Notes: generated by a model from the sequence alone, not told the origin. A DNA stretch of 64,000 bases from Billgrantia ethanolica (GCF_021404305.1 NZ_JABFTX010000002.1:62001-126000), one strand, 5' to 3'. Counted from the first letter of the stretch, positions 49,524 to 58,984 are shown. Translations and numbers: made by a program.

Positions 49524-50621
49524 TCAGACCAGCTTGGTCAACCAGCCATGCTTGTCTTCGGCCCGGCCGTACTGCAGATCGAGCAGCTTGCCGCGCAGGC
49601 GCTTGGCGATCTCGTTGCCGGCGTCGGGCATCTGCACGGTGCCGTCCTCGGTGACCAGCTGGCCCACAGGGGTAATCACCGCGGCGGTACCGCAGGCGAA
49701 GACTTCGGCGATCTCACCGGAGGCCACGCCGTCGCGCCACTCGTCGATGCTGATGGCGCGCTCTTCCGGGGTCAGGCCCTCGTCGCGACCGAGGGTCAGC
49801 ACCGAGTCGCGAGTCACGCCCTCGAGAATGGTGTCGGTCAGGCGCGGGGTGACCAGGCGGCCGTCCTTGTAGACGAAGAACAGGTTCATGCCGCCCAGCT
49901 CCTCGATCCACTTGTTCTCGGCGGCGTCGAGGAAGGCGACCTGGCTGCAGCCGTACTTCTCGGCTTCCTTCTGGGCCGCCAGCGAGGCCGCGTAGTTGCC
50001 GCCGCACTTGGCGAAGCCGGTGCCGCCGGGGGCAGCGCGCTTGTAGTGCGAGGAGAGCCAGATCGACACCGGGGCGATGCCGCCCTTGAAGTAGGCGCCG
50101 GCGGGGGAGGCGATCACGTAGTAGTCGACTTCCCTGGCCGGGCGTACGCCGAGGAATTTCTCGCTGGCGATCATGAACGGGCGCAGGTAGAGGCTCGATT
50201 CGTCGCCCGCGTTCTTGGGCGTGGGCACCCAGCCCTGGTCGAGCTGCATCAGTGCGCGCAGCGACTCGACGAAGGTTTCGTCGTCGAGCTCCGGCAGCGC
50301 CAGGCGGCGCGCGCTGCGGCGAAAGCGCTCGGCGTTCTTCTCCGGGCGGAACGACCATACCGAGCCGTCCGGGTGGCGGTAGGCCTTGATGCCCTCGAAG
50401 ATCTCCTGGCCGTAGTGCAGCACGGCGGCCGCCGGGTCGAGTGTCAGCGGACCGTAGGGGCGCACTTCGTGACCGTGCCAGCCGGCGTCGGCCGTCCAGC
50501 GAACATGGGCCATGTGGTCGCTGAAGTGCAGGCCGAAACCGGGGTTGGCGAGAATGTCGGCACGAATGTTGGCTGCCGTGGGCGTGGCGGTGGGCAGCAT
50601 GTCGAAAGTGGCGTTGGGCAC
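49524..50621 (-). CDS. ilvE: Branched-chain amino acid aminotransferase
   Basis: PLP enzyme of fold type IV making or breaking Val, Leu and Ile. The PLP lysine is in FAKCGGNYAASL; YGQEIFEGIKAYRHPDG, SLYLRPFMIASE and ACGTAAVITPVG are typical of the longer (about 360-residue) class. The start is uncertain: GTG at 50621 (VPNATFD) gives 365 residues, ATG at 50600 gives 358, and an in-frame upstream ATG at 50741 gives 405. It is downstream of pepA on the same strand. Confidence 0.93.
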   Translation of the reverse strand: MPNATFDMLPTATPTAANIRADILANPGFGLHFSDHMAHVRWTADAGWHGHEVRPYGPLTLDPAAAVLHYGQEIFEGIKAYRHPDGSVWSFRPEKNAERFRRSARRLALPELDDETFVESLRALMQLDQGWVPTPKNAGDESSLYLRPFMIASEKFLGVRPAREVDYYVIASPAGAYFKGGIAPVSIWLSSHYKRAAPGGTGFAKCGGNYAASLAAQKEAEKYGCSQVAFLDAAENKWIEELGGMNLFFVYKDGRLVTPRLTDTILEGVTRDSVLTLGRDEGLTPEERAISIDEWRDGVASGEIAEVFACGTAAVITPVGQLVTEDGTVQMPDAGNEIAKRLRGKLLDLQYGRAEDKHGWLTKLV

Positions 50622-50752
50622 GGCAAATGGGTCTCCGCTATGCCGGGATTCCGGCGATTTATTGAGCTTTTCGGCGCTCCGGTGGGATGCGTCCGGAGCG
50701 CCTGATGCGACAGATGTAACGGTTGACGCCCGGGATGGCAACCTTGGCGGCG

Positions 50753-52273
50753 TCAGCTCTCGTTCTCGACCTGGCGCGCCTCTTCCTCACGGTCGAGCAG
50801 GTATTGGGTCAGCAGCCCCACCGGACGGCCGCTGGCGCCTTTCTGCTTGCCCGAGGTCCAGGCGGTGCCGGCAATGTCCAGGTGCGCCCAGGGGAACTGG
50901 TCGGCGAAGCGCGAGAGGAAGCAGGCCGCAGTGATGGTACCGGCCGGGCGACCGCCGATGTTGGCCATGTCGGCGAAGTTGGAGTCGAGCTGCTCCTTGT
51001 ACTCGTCCCACAGCGGCAGGTGCCAGGCGCGGTCCCAGGCCGCTTCGCCGGCATCGAGCAGGTCCAGCGCCAGATCGTCGTCATTGGAGAGCAGGCCGGT
51101 GGCGTGGTGGCCCAGGGCGATGATCGCCGCGCCGGTGAGGGTGGCGATGTCGACCACGCTGGCAGGCTCGAAGCGCTCGGCGTAGGTCAGGGCGTCGCAC
51201 AGCACCAGGCGCCCTTCGGCGTCGGTGTTGAGCACTTCCACGGTGAGACCCTTGAGCGTCTTGATGATGTCGCCTGGCTTGGTGGCGCGGCCGTCGGGCA
51301 TGTTCTCGGCGGCGGCGACGATGAATACCAGGTTGAGCTTGGGGCGAATGCCGAGTATCGCCTTGGCGGTGCCGAACACGCTGGCCGCGCCGCACATGTC
51401 GAACTTCATCTCGTCCATGGCCTCGCCAGGCTTGAGCGAGATGCCGCCCGTATCGAAGGTGATGCCCTTGCCGACCAGCACGTGGGGGGCCTCGTCGGCG
51501 CTGTCGGCACCCTGGTACTTCATCACGATCAGACGCGAGGGCTGTTCGCTGCCGCGACCCACCGAGAGCAGGCTGTGAGCACCGAGCTCCTCCAGCGCCG
51601 CCTCGTCGAGGATCTCGACCTCTAGGACGCCGCCCGATTCGCGCCCGAGCTGCTCGGCCTGGTCGGCCAGGTAGCTCGGCGTGCAGACGTTGCCCGGCAG
51701 GTTGCCCAGGGTGCGAGTGTAGGCCACGCCCTGGCCCACGGCATTGCCGATGCGGGCGCCTTCGCGGGCTTCGTTGGCAGCCTCGCTGTCACTGAGCAGC
51801 AGGGCGACCTTGTCGAGCCGGGGACGCGGGGCCTTCTCCGATTTGAACTCGTCGAAGCGGTAGACCGCGCGCTGCGCCGCCTCGGCGGTCATGCGCGCCT
51901 TCCAGGCAATGCTACGCTCAGGCACGGGGACGTCGGTGAAGGCTACGGCGATGTCCTCCACCGGCAGGGCGGCGACGGCGGTGAAGGCAGCGTCAAGCGC
52001 CTTGATGAAGGCCCGCTCCTGGCATTTGCCGCGCTCACCCAGTCCCACCAGCATCAGACGGTCGGCGCTGAGGCCGGGGGCGAAGGGGAGCAGTTGCACG
52101 TTGCCCAGCTTGGCATCGAAGTCGCCGCGCTCGATCAACTGGCCGATCAGCCGCTCGCTGGCGTCGTCGAGCTTGGCGGCGGCAGGCAGCAGAGCGCCAT
52201 CCTTGAAAACCGGGACCACGAGGCAGGCCGATTCGGCCTTGGCGGGATTGGCCGTCTGAACGGGGAATTCCAT
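50753..52273 (-). CDS. pepA: Leucyl aminopeptidase (cytosol aminopeptidase)
   Basis: Two-metal M17 peptidase removing N-terminal residues; in E. coli PepA also binds DNA in Xer recombination and carAB control. The N-terminal domain (about 1-170) is followed by the catalytic part with VGKGITFDTGGISLKP, DEMKFDMCGAASV and NTDAEGRLVLCDAL, which carry the metal ligands. GGAG precedes ATG 52273. 506 residues. It is divergent from lptF with a 116-bp gap, the usual arrangement. Confidence 0.96.
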   Translation of the reverse strand: MEFPVQTANPAKAESACLVVPVFKDGALLPAAAKLDDASERLIGQLIERGDFDAKLGNVQLLPFAPGLSADRLMLVGLGERGKCQERAFIKALDAAFTAVAALPVEDIAVAFTDVPVPERSIAWKARMTAEAAQRAVYRFDEFKSEKAPRPRLDKVALLLSDSEAANEAREGARIGNAVGQGVAYTRTLGNLPGNVCTPSYLADQAEQLGRESGGVLEVEILDEAALEELGAHSLLSVGRGSEQPSRLIVMKYQGADSADEAPHVLVGKGITFDTGGISLKPGEAMDEMKFDMCGAASVFGTAKAILGIRPKLNLVFIVAAAENMPDGRATKPGDIIKTLKGLTVEVLNTDAEGRLVLCDALTYAERFEPASVVDIATLTGAAIIALGHHATGLLSNDDDLALDLLDAGEAAWDRAWHLPLWDEYKEQLDSNFADMANIGGRPAGTITAACFLSRFADQFPWAHLDIAGTAWTSGKQKGASGRPVGLLTQYLLDREEEARQVENES

Positions 52274-52389
52274 GGTGACTCCACAAGACAAGCGATGGGG
52301 GATTCTGGATAATGCCGGCACGGCTCCGGGGCCTGCCGAATCACCCCAGTGTACTCAAGGCATGGCGCCATTGCATGGAAGACCGCTGC

Positions 52390-53469
52390 ATGATCATTTT
52401 TCGATACCTGACCCGCGAGATCCTGCTCACCATGGCCGCCGTTGCCGGCGTGCTGTTGCTGGTCATCATGGGCAGCCGGTTCATCCGCTACTTCACCGAT
52501 GCGGCGGAAGGCGACATTCCTGCCGCCATCCTCGGCAATCTGATGCTGTACCACCTGCCGGGCTTTCTCGAGCTCATTCTACCGCTGGCCTTCTTTCTCG
52601 GCATTCTGCTGGCCTATGGGCAGCTCTATCTCAACAGCGAGATCACCGTGCTGGTGGCCTGCGGTACCAGCCCCATTCGGCTGTTCCAGATCAGCCTGGT
52701 GCCGGCCACCCTGGTGGCGATATTGGTCGGGCTGTGCAGCCTGTGGCTGACTCCCGCCGGGGCCCTGCATAACGCCGTAATGCTGGAGGAGCAGCGTAGC
52801 CGTCTCGACTTCTCCGCCCTGGCGCCGGGGCGTTTCCAGGACTTCGGTGGCGGCCGAACCGCCTACACCGAGTCATTCAGCGACGATGGCAGCCGCATGA
52901 TCGAGGTGTTTATCAGCGAGCGGCAGCGCCGCCGCGACGGCACGCCGGAAACCGCGGTGACCCGAGCCGGCAGCGGCTACCAGACCGTCGACCCCGATAC
53001 CGGTAGCCGCTTCCTGGTACTGGCCGATGGCGAGCGCTACAGCGTCGACCCCGGGCGCTTCGAGGCCGAGCGACTGGAGTTCGAGACCTATGCTGTACGC
53101 CTCTCGCTCGGCGGTGAGCGGCGCGAGCTGGAGTCGTCGGAGTACGCCACCACGGCTGCGCTGCTGCGCGACGACTCCAGCCGCGCGCAGGCCCAGTTGC
53201 AGTGGCGCATGTCATTGCCGCTGATGGTCTTCATCCTGACGCTGATGGCGATGCCGCTCTCGAGGGTCAATCCGCGCCAGGGACGCTTTGCCAAGCTGCT
53301 GCCGGCGATATTCCTGCATGTCTGCTATCTGAGCCTGCTGCTGGCAGCGCTGGATGCCATCGGCCGCGGCTCTCTGCCGGCGGCGATCGGCATGTGGCCG
53401 ATTCACCTCGTGTTCCTGGCGCTTGGCCTGGGCCTGATGATGCACCACCAGCGCAGGGGGATGCGTTGA
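52390..53469 (+). CDS. lptF: LPS export permease LptF
   Basis: Inner membrane part of the LptB2FG extractor that moves lipopolysaccharide from the inner membrane. Three N-terminal helices, a periplasmic beta-jellyroll of about 140 residues (RSRLDFSALAPGRFQDFGGGRTAYTESF), then three C-terminal helices. Starts MIIFRYLTREIL at ATG 52390; ATG 52375 is an alternative. The TGATG overlap with lptG couples translation. Confidence 0.95.
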   Translation: MIIFRYLTREILLTMAAVAGVLLLVIMGSRFIRYFTDAAEGDIPAAILGNLMLYHLPGFLELILPLAFFLGILLAYGQLYLNSEITVLVACGTSPIRLFQISLVPATLVAILVGLCSLWLTPAGALHNAVMLEEQRSRLDFSALAPGRFQDFGGGRTAYTESFSDDGSRMIEVFISERQRRRDGTPETAVTRAGSGYQTVDPDTGSRFLVLADGERYSVDPGRFEAERLEFETYAVRLSLGGERRELESSEYATTAALLRDDSSRAQAQLQWRMSLPLMVFILTLMAMPLSRVNPRQGRFAKLLPAIFLHVCYLSLLLAALDAIGRGSLPAAIGMWPIHLVFLALGLGLMMHHQRRGMR

Positions 53470-54533
53470 TGCTGACGGATCGTCTCGATCGCTATATCGC
53501 CCGCAACGTGCTGGGGGCGATCCTCGTCGTCCAGGTCGTGCTGCTGGGCCTCGACCTGGTGATCTCCTACATCAACGACCTGGACGACGTGGAGGGCAAC
53601 TACGGCGCCTTCCAGGTGCTGCTCTATCTGCTGATGCGGGTGCCATGGCGCTTCTATCAATACGCCCCGGTGGCGGTGCTGATCGGTGCGCTGATCGGCC
53701 TGGGCAGCATGGCGTCGAGCAATGAGCTGACGGTGATGCGGGCCGCAGGACGCTCCCTGGCGCGCATTCTGTGGGGGGTGATGAAGCCCATCATTCTGGT
53801 GGTGGTCGTGGTGCTGCTGACCGCCGAGTACGTCAGTCCGCGTACCGAGCAGTTCGCCAGCGCCTGGCGTCTGGAACAGATGCAGGGCGAAGGGGCGGTA
53901 CTGGTCCAGCGCGGCGGCTGGCAGCGTGAGGGCGACAGCGTCTACCGCTTCGGCGCCATACGTGCCGACGACACCGTGCTCGACCTGACCCGCTATCGCT
54001 TCGAGGGGCGCGAACTGCGCGAGGCCGTGGTGGCCGAACGTGCGGTTTGGCGCGACGGCAGCTGGCAGCTCGAGGAAGTGGGCATCACGCGCTTCTTCGA
54101 CGACCGCACCGAGGCGGAGCATCACGCTCAGCATCCTTGGCAGACCAACCTGACGCCGGCCCAGCTCAATCGACTGCTGCTGCCGATCAACAGCCAGGCG
54201 CCCAGCGAGCTATGGGCCTACTCCCGCTTCCTGCGGGATCAGGGTCTGCAGGCGACCCAGCCGTTGCTCTACTTCTGGCAGAAGATGCTGATGCCGCTGA
54301 TGATGGGCTCGCTGGTGCTGGTAGCGGCCTCGTTCGTGTTCGGTCCGCTGCGCACCGTGGCGGCCGGTACGCGGGTATTCTATGGGGTCATCGTCGGGTT
54401 GACGTTCAAGTACCTGCAGGACCTGCTGGCACCGGCCTCGACGGTGTTCGGCTTTTCTCCGGTATGGGCGGTGCTGACGCCGATTCTGTTTAGTGCCGGG
54501 CTGGGGCTGTACCTGCTGCGCCGTTCCGGCTGA
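53469..54533 (+). CDS. lptG: LPS export permease LptG
   Basis: Partner of LptF with the same fold: LDRYIARNVLGAILVVQVVLLGLDLVISY, a periplasmic domain with EYVSPRTEQFAS, and C-terminal helices including KMLMPLMMGSLVLVAASFVFGPLR. 354 residues. The start overlaps the lptF stop (TGATG). The ATPase gene lptB is not in this window. Confidence 0.95.
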   Translation: MLTDRLDRYIARNVLGAILVVQVVLLGLDLVISYINDLDDVEGNYGAFQVLLYLLMRVPWRFYQYAPVAVLIGALIGLGSMASSNELTVMRAAGRSLARILWGVMKPIILVVVVVLLTAEYVSPRTEQFASAWRLEQMQGEGAVLVQRGGWQREGDSVYRFGAIRADDTVLDLTRYRFEGRELREAVVAERAVWRDGSWQLEEVGITRFFDDRTEAEHHAQHPWQTNLTPAQLNRLLLPINSQAPSELWAYSRFLRDQGLQATQPLLYFWQKMLMPLMMGSLVLVAASFVFGPLRTVAAGTRVFYGVIVGLTFKYLQDLLAPASTVFGFSPVWAVLTPILFSAGLGLYLLRRSG

Positions 54534-54596
54534 GGGGCGCTGTCTGCGACTGCCTGGGATGGTAGAGCCCAGAAAAACGCTAAAGAAGAGACCGCA

Positions 54597-55076
54597 ATGC
54601 AACGACGTTTCGATCAGCTCGACGATGTATGGGCGGCCGGCCTCGGCCGGCGCCTGGGCGCCATGCTCTACGATGCCTTTCTGGTGGCGGCGATCTGGAT
54701 CGCCCTCGCCGTGGTGCACGTGGCATTCGTTCGCTACGCGCTGGGCCTGGGCCCGGAGGATGTCGGAGCAGGGGAGCCCCAGCGCCTGACGCTGCAACTG
54801 CTGCTGCTGATCGGCGCCTTCGTCTTCTTCGCTTTCTCCTGGATGCGCGGCGGCATGACGCTCGGCATGCAGGCCTGGCGCCTGCGCGTGCAGACCCTCG
54901 ATGGCCGCTCGATCACACTGATGCAGAGCCTGTTGCGCTATGTGGTGGCCTGGCTCTCCCTGGCGGCTTTCGGCCTGGGCTATCTGTGGGTGCTGTTCGA
55001 TCGCCAGCGCCGCAGCTGGCCGGACATCGTCTCCGGGACCCAGGTGGTGGTACTGCCCAAGGCGGCGCGACGATGA
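54597..55076 (+). CDS. RDD family membrane protein
   Basis: 159 residues with three helices. The RDD pattern is visible: GLGRRLGAMLYDAFLVAAIWI near the start (Arg and Asp), and a late SWPDIVSGTQVV (Asp). It lies 63 bp after lptG in the same direction. RDD proteins have been proposed to be transporters or Na+-related in halophiles; the role here is not known. Confidence 0.85.
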   Translation: MQRRFDQLDDVWAAGLGRRLGAMLYDAFLVAAIWIALAVVHVAFVRYALGLGPEDVGAGEPQRLTLQLLLLIGAFVFFAFSWMRGGMTLGMQAWRLRVQTLDGRSITLMQSLLRYVVAWLSLAAFGLGYLWVLFDRQRRSWPDIVSGTQVVVLPKAARR

Positions 55077-55117
55077 TGTGACGCCGATCAAAAAATGTTC
55101 GATTTGCCCTTGCGATA

Positions 55118-55136
55118 GTCTATGCGAATCATTTAC
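55118..55136. promoter_or_regulatory. Fur-like box before bfd
   Basis: GTCTATGCGAATCATTTAC matches the 19-bp Fur consensus GATAATGATAATCATTATC at 12 positions, including the central AATCATT. It ends 33 bp before the bfd ATG, where it would block transcription when iron is plentiful. Confidence 0.6.
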
Positions 55137-55169
55137 ATTAATCCTTGTAAGCACAGCGAGGTGATGTCG

Positions 55170-55376
55170 ATGTACGTATGTCTCTGCAAGGGCGTATCAG
55201 ACCACAAGATCCGCGAGACCGTGGCGGACGGCGCGCGCAGCTGGCGCGAGGTTCAGCGCGAAACGGGCTGCGGCACCCAGTGCGGCAAGTGTGCCTGTGT
55301 AGGCAAGACCATTACCCGCGACGCCATCACCGCTGAAGTCATGGCTTCCGCCAACGACCTGGCTTACGCCGTATAA
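55170..55376 (+). CDS. bfd: Bacterioferritin-associated ferredoxin
   Basis: Small [2Fe-2S] protein that donates electrons to bacterioferritin to release stored iron. The 68 residues start MYVCLCKGVSDHKIR, with the four cluster cysteines in CLC and GTQCGKCAC. ATG at 55170 follows GAGG with good spacing; ATG at 55164 is an alternative. The upstream Fur-like box fits induction under iron lack. bfr follows 197 bp later, behind a terminator. Confidence 0.95.
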   Translation: MYVCLCKGVSDHKIRETVADGARSWREVQRETGCGTQCGKCACVGKTITRDAITAEVMASANDLAYAV

Positions 55377-55449
55377 CGGCTCTCTCTTCTTCAATCGCAG
55401 GCAGCCGTCCTGCGAGTGACGTCAATCCTTCTCATTCTTGTTGTCATTG

Positions 55450-55478
55450 ATCCAACCTGCTGCACTGGTTGGATTTTT
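55450..55478 (+). terminator. Rho-independent terminator after bfd
   Basis: ATCCAACC, 9-nt loop, GGTTGGAT and TTTT: an 8-bp stem between bfd and bfr, so the two genes can be controlled separately. Confidence 0.8.
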
Positions 55479-55573
55479 TGCGTGGTTGGTCGGATACTGC
55501 CTATCATGAATGGATGAGCGTCACGTGACGACAAGGCAAGGCCCCACGACCGATCGGAGAAGGGAGAAAGGCA

Positions 55574-56056
55574 ATGAAAGGCGATGCCAAGGTCATCGAG
55601 CACCTGAACAAGGCTCTCGGCAACGAGCTGGTGGCGATCAACCAGTACTTCCTGCATGCCAAGATGTACAAGGACTGGGGCCTCAAGGCGCTGGCCAAAT
55701 GGGAGTACGACGAATCCATCGACGAAATGAAGCATGCCGACAAGCTGATCGAGCGCATCCTGTTCCTCGAAGGCGTGCCCAATCTGCAGGACCTCGGCAA
55801 GCTGCATATCGGCGAGAACGTGCGCGAGATGCTCGAAAGCGATCTCAAGATCGAGCATGAAGGCCGCAACGACTATATCGATGCCATCGCTTACTGCGAG
55901 CAGGTCAAGGACTACGTCTCTCGAGACCTGTTCCGCGAGATCCTGGCCGACGAAGAAGAGCATATCGACCATATCGAGACAGAGCTCGGCCTGATCGACA
56001 AGGTCGGCATCGAGAACTACCTGCTGAAGCAGATGCAGGAAGCCGGCGACGAGTAA
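55574..56056 (+). CDS. bfr: Bacterioferritin
   Basis: 24-mer iron store with heme at subunit pairs. The ferroxidase ligands are visible: Glu18 in [13 protein letters not shown], Glu51 and His54 in [18 protein letters not shown] with the heme Met at 52, Glu94 in [11 protein letters not shown], and Glu127/His130 in [10 protein letters not shown]. 160 residues. AGGGAGAAAGG precedes ATG 55574. It is downstream of bfd, its redox partner. A terminator follows. Confidence 0.96.
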   Translation: MKGDAKVIEHLNKALGNELVAINQYFLHAKMYKDWGLKALAKWEYDESIDEMKHADKLIERILFLEGVPNLQDLGKLHIGENVREMLESDLKIEHEGRNDYIDAIAYCEQVKDYVSRDLFREILADEEEHIDHIETELGLIDKVGIENYLLKQMQEAGDE

Positions 56057-56082
56057 CGGCGACTCCGCAAGCCTCCAACCAG

Positions 56083-56110
56083 CGGCACCGACCCTCATCG
56101 GTGCCGTTTT
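56083..56110 (+). terminator. Rho-independent terminator after bfr
   Basis: CGGCACCGA, loop CCCTCA, TCGGTGCCG, TTTT: a perfect 9-bp stem. The rest of the 313-bp gap to the next gene (56057-56369) holds the sigma-54 promoter described below and TGCAC/GTGCA half-sites. Confidence 0.85.
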
Positions 56111-56311
56111 CTATTGGTGCACCCGCATGCACCCTCCAGTTTTTGTTCGTTTACGCTGAGTTACCTGGCGTGTGCTGTTCGTCACTGATGAACTAAGCTG
56201 GTGCAAGCGGCCCGCTTTGGCGCTGGCTTTGCACCTTTCAGATGCCAAGTGCAGCGGACCATGCCCCGTCATGGCTCGCTGACCCCAAAGCCGAAGTGAA
56301 ATGGATAGCTT

Positions 56312-56327
56312 TGGCAGGCCGATTGCA
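56312..56327 (+). promoter_or_regulatory. Sigma-54 promoter of the ABC transporter operon
   Basis: TGGCAGG-CCGA-TTGCA matches the consensus TGGCACG-N4-TTGCA at all fixed bases but one. It lies 42 bp before the ATG of the binding protein gene. Half-sites GGTGCA (56200-56205), TGCACC (56230-56235) and GTGCA (56249-56253) upstream resemble NtrC half-sites, but their spacing is not canonical. Confidence 0.82.
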
Positions 56328-56369
56328 TAGAACAAGCACAACCAAAAACGCATCGCGAGGGTGGCATTC

Positions 56370-57413
56370 ATGAGTCGTCAACTTACCGCCGGCCTGTTGG
56401 CCGGTGCACTGGGCCTGTCCCTGCTCGGCACCGCCGTGGCGCAGGCGGATGAAACCCGTATTCGCTTCCAGCTCGACTGGCGCTTCGAGGGACCTTCGGC
56501 GCCCTTTTTGATGGCGGTGGAGCGCGGCTATTTCGCCGAAGAGGGGCTCAACGTGCAGATCGACTCCGGCAGCGGCTCTGCCGGGGCCATCAACCGGGTC
56601 GCCTCGGGGGCTTACGAGATGGGCTTCGGCGATCTCAATGCGCTGGTGGAATTTCTCGCCGAGAACCCAGACGGCCCGGGCATCCAGGGGGTCTACGTGG
56701 TCTACGACGGCACGCCGGCCTCGGTGCTGGCGCGCAAGGATCGCGGCATCGAGTCGCCGGCGGACCTGGCCGGCAAGGCGCTCGCCGCCCCGGCCTTCGA
56801 CACCGGCTACCGGGCCTGGGGCATCTTCGCCGCCGCCAACGACCTCGAGGCCGGGGCCGTCGAATGGCAGAACGTCGACCCCGCTCTGCGCGAGACGCTG
56901 CTGGTGCGTGGCGACGTGGATGCCATCACCGGCTTCTACTTCACCAGCCTGCTCAATCTGGAAGGCCGTGGCATGAGCGAGGAGCAGCTCACCATCATGC
57001 CGTTCCCGGACTACGGCGTGCCGCTCTACGGTAACGCCATCATTGCCAGCGAAGCGTTCTCCGAGGCCAACCCCGAGGCGGTGGAGGGCTTCCTGCGCGC
57101 CTTCAATCGCGCCCTGGCGGAGACCCTGGCCGATCCCGAGGGGGCCATCGAGTACGTGCGTAACCGCGACGCGCTGATCGACGTGGAGATGGAGACGCGC
57201 CGGCTCAAGCTCGCCATCGACAGCGTCATCGACACCGAAGAGGCACGCGCCAACGGCGCCGGCGACGTGGACGAGCAGCGCCTGCGCGAGGCCATCCAAC
57301 TGGTGGCGGATGCCTACGATCTGCCTTCGGTGCCCGAGCCCGAGCGGGTCTTCACCTCGCGCTTCCTGCCGCCGCAGGAGGAGCGCATGATCTTCCCCGA
57401 ACGCGCGGAGTGA
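56370..57413 (+). CDS. ABC transporter substrate-binding protein (NMT1/THI5-like)
   Basis: Periplasmic receptor with a signal peptide cut near AQA|DETRIRF. The mature part fits the SsuA/ThiY/NMT1 fold: FQLDWRFEGPSAPFLMAVERGYFAEEGLNV, SGSGSAGAINRVASGAYEMGFGDL and the ligand-facing KALAAPAFDTGYRAW. ATG at 56370 follows GAGGGTGG. 347 residues. The substrate is unknown; this group takes up sulfonates, hydroxymethylpyrimidine or nucleobase-like compounds. The sigma-54 promoter suggests a nitrogen compound. Confidence 0.85.
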   Translation: MSRQLTAGLLAGALGLSLLGTAVAQADETRIRFQLDWRFEGPSAPFLMAVERGYFAEEGLNVQIDSGSGSAGAINRVASGAYEMGFGDLNALVEFLAENPDGPGIQGVYVVYDGTPASVLARKDRGIESPADLAGKALAAPAFDTGYRAWGIFAAANDLEAGAVEWQNVDPALRETLLVRGDVDAITGFYFTSLLNLEGRGMSEEQLTIMPFPDYGVPLYGNAIIASEAFSEANPEAVEGFLRAFNRALAETLADPEGAIEYVRNRDALIDVEMETRRLKLAIDSVIDTEEARANGAGDVDEQRLREAIQLVADAYDLPSVPEPERVFTSRFLPPQEERMIFPERAE

Positions 57414-58207
57414 CGGCTTTGGCAGACTCCACGCCCTTCGTCGACTTCGACCGGGTCAGCCTGGCTTACGACGACTCCGGCAATGCCATCGAGGACATCT
57501 CGCTCTCCATCCGGGAGGGCGAGTTCGTTGCCTTCGTCGGCCCCTCCGGCTGCGGCAAGTCGACCTTCATGAAGCTGTGTACCGGGCTGCATGCGCCCAC
57601 CGCCGGCAGCGTGCAGGTGGACGGCGCCGCGGTGGGCGGGCCGCTGAAGAACTGCGGCATGGCGTTCCAGAGCGCCAATCTGCTGCCCTGGCGCACCACG
57701 CTGGACAATGTGCTGCTGCCGCTGGAGATCGTCAAACCTTACCGCTCGCAGTTTCGCAAGCGACGCGCGGAATTCGTCGGCTGGGCCCGCGACCTGCTGC
57801 GCACGGTGGGGCTCGAGGGCTACGAGGACCAGTACCCCTGGCAGCTCTCCGGTGGCATGCAGCAGCGCGCCTCGATCTGCCGCGCGCTGATCCACCGTCC
57901 ACGCCTGCTGATGCTCGACGAGCCCTTCGGCGCGCTGGACGCCTTCACCCGCGAGGAGCTGTGGTGCGTGCTGCGCGATCTGTGGGAGGCCCAGCGCTTC
58001 ACCGTGGTGCTGGTGACCCACGACCTGCGCGAGGCGGCGTTCCTGGCCGACACCGTCTACGTCATGAGCCGGCGCCCGGGGCGCATCATCGAACGCCGCG
58101 AGATCGATCTGCCGCGCCCCCGCGAGCTGGCGGTCACCTACGAGAAGCCCTTCATCGATCTGGTGCAGCAGCTGCGCAACCTGATCGGCGACATCCGCAG
58201 TGCCTGA
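57410..58207 (+). CDS. ABC transporter ATP-binding protein
   Basis: ATPase of the nitrate/sulfonate/taurine (SsuB/TauB) family. Walker A GPSGCGKST, Q-loop MAFQSANLLPWRTTLDNV, signature LSGGMQQR, Walker B LLMLDEPFGALD and switch His in LVTHDLREAAFLAD. GTG start at 57410 overlaps the stop of the receptor gene by 4 bp. 265 residues. It pairs with the permease 9 bp downstream. Confidence 0.92.
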   Translation: MTALADSTPFVDFDRVSLAYDDSGNAIEDISLSIREGEFVAFVGPSGCGKSTFMKLCTGLHAPTAGSVQVDGAAVGGPLKNCGMAFQSANLLPWRTTLDNVLLPLEIVKPYRSQFRKRRAEFVGWARDLLRTVGLEGYEDQYPWQLSGGMQQRASICRALIHRPRLLMLDEPFGALDAFTREELWCVLRDLWEAQRFTVVLVTHDLREAAFLADTVYVMSRRPGRIIERREIDLPRPRELAVTYEKPFIDLVQQLRNLIGDIRSA

Positions 58208-58216
58208 GGAGCGAGC

Positions 58217-58984
58217 ATGAACAAGAACGACAAGCTGCGCGAGCGGCTGGCGCCCTGGGTCGCGGTGCTGGCGCTGGTGGCGATCTGGGAGGTCAGCGTG
58301 CGCCTGCTGCAGGTGCCGGAGTTCATCTTTCCCAGCGCCTCGGCCACCGCCCAGGCCTTGGTGACCTTTGCCGGGCCCATCGGCATGCACTCCTGGCAGA
58401 CCCTGTGGACCACCCTGGCGGGGTTCGCCCTGGGTGTGGCGGTGGGGCTGGCGCTGGGCTTCGTCATCGGCTCCTCGCGCTTTCTCTACCACGCCTGCTA
58501 TCCGCTGCTGGTGGGCTTCAATGCCATTCCCAAGGTGGCCTTCGTGCCGATCCTGGTGGTGTGGTTCGGCATCGGCTCGGTGCCGGCGATCCTCACCGCC
58601 TTTCTGATCTGCTTCTTTCCCATCGTGGTCAACGTGGCCACCGGGCTCGCCACCCTGGAGCCGGAAATGGAGGACGTGCTGCGGGTACTCGGCGCAAGAC
58701 GCATCGACGTGCTGCTCAAGGTGGGACTGCCGCGCTCGTTGCCCTATTTCTTCGCCTCGCTGAAGATCGCCATCACTCTGGCCTTCGTCGGCACCGTGGT
58801 CTCCGAGACGGTGGCGTCGAACCAGGGCATCGGCTACCTGATGATGAGCGCCGGCTCGCAGATGCGCATGGCGCTGGTGTTTGCCGGCCTGATCGTGATC
58901 AGCGCCATGGCCATGGTCATGTACGAGCTGTTTGCGTTACTGGAGAAGCGGATGACCGGATGGGCGCATCGAGGCCAGCGCTAG
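58217..58984 (+). CDS. ABC transporter permease
   Basis: BPD-type permease of the SsuC/TauC family: six helices over 255 residues and the cytoplasmic EAA loop (EDVLRVLGARRIDVLLKVGLPRSLPYFFASLKIA). AGGAGCG precedes ATG 58217. It ends the receptor-ATPase-permease operon. Its stop overlaps the DUF1653 gene by 4 bp in convergent orientation. Confidence 0.92.
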   Translation: MNKNDKLRERLAPWVAVLALVAIWEVSVRLLQVPEFIFPSASATAQALVTFAGPIGMHSWQTLWTTLAGFALGVAVGLALGFVIGSSRFLYHACYPLLVGFNAIPKVAFVPILVVWFGIGSVPAILTAFLICFFPIVVNVATGLATLEPEMEDVLRVLGARRIDVLLKVGLPRSLPYFFASLKIAITLAFVGTVVSETVASNQGIGYLMMSAGSQMRMALVFAGLIVISAMAMVMYELFALLEKRMTGWAHRGQR

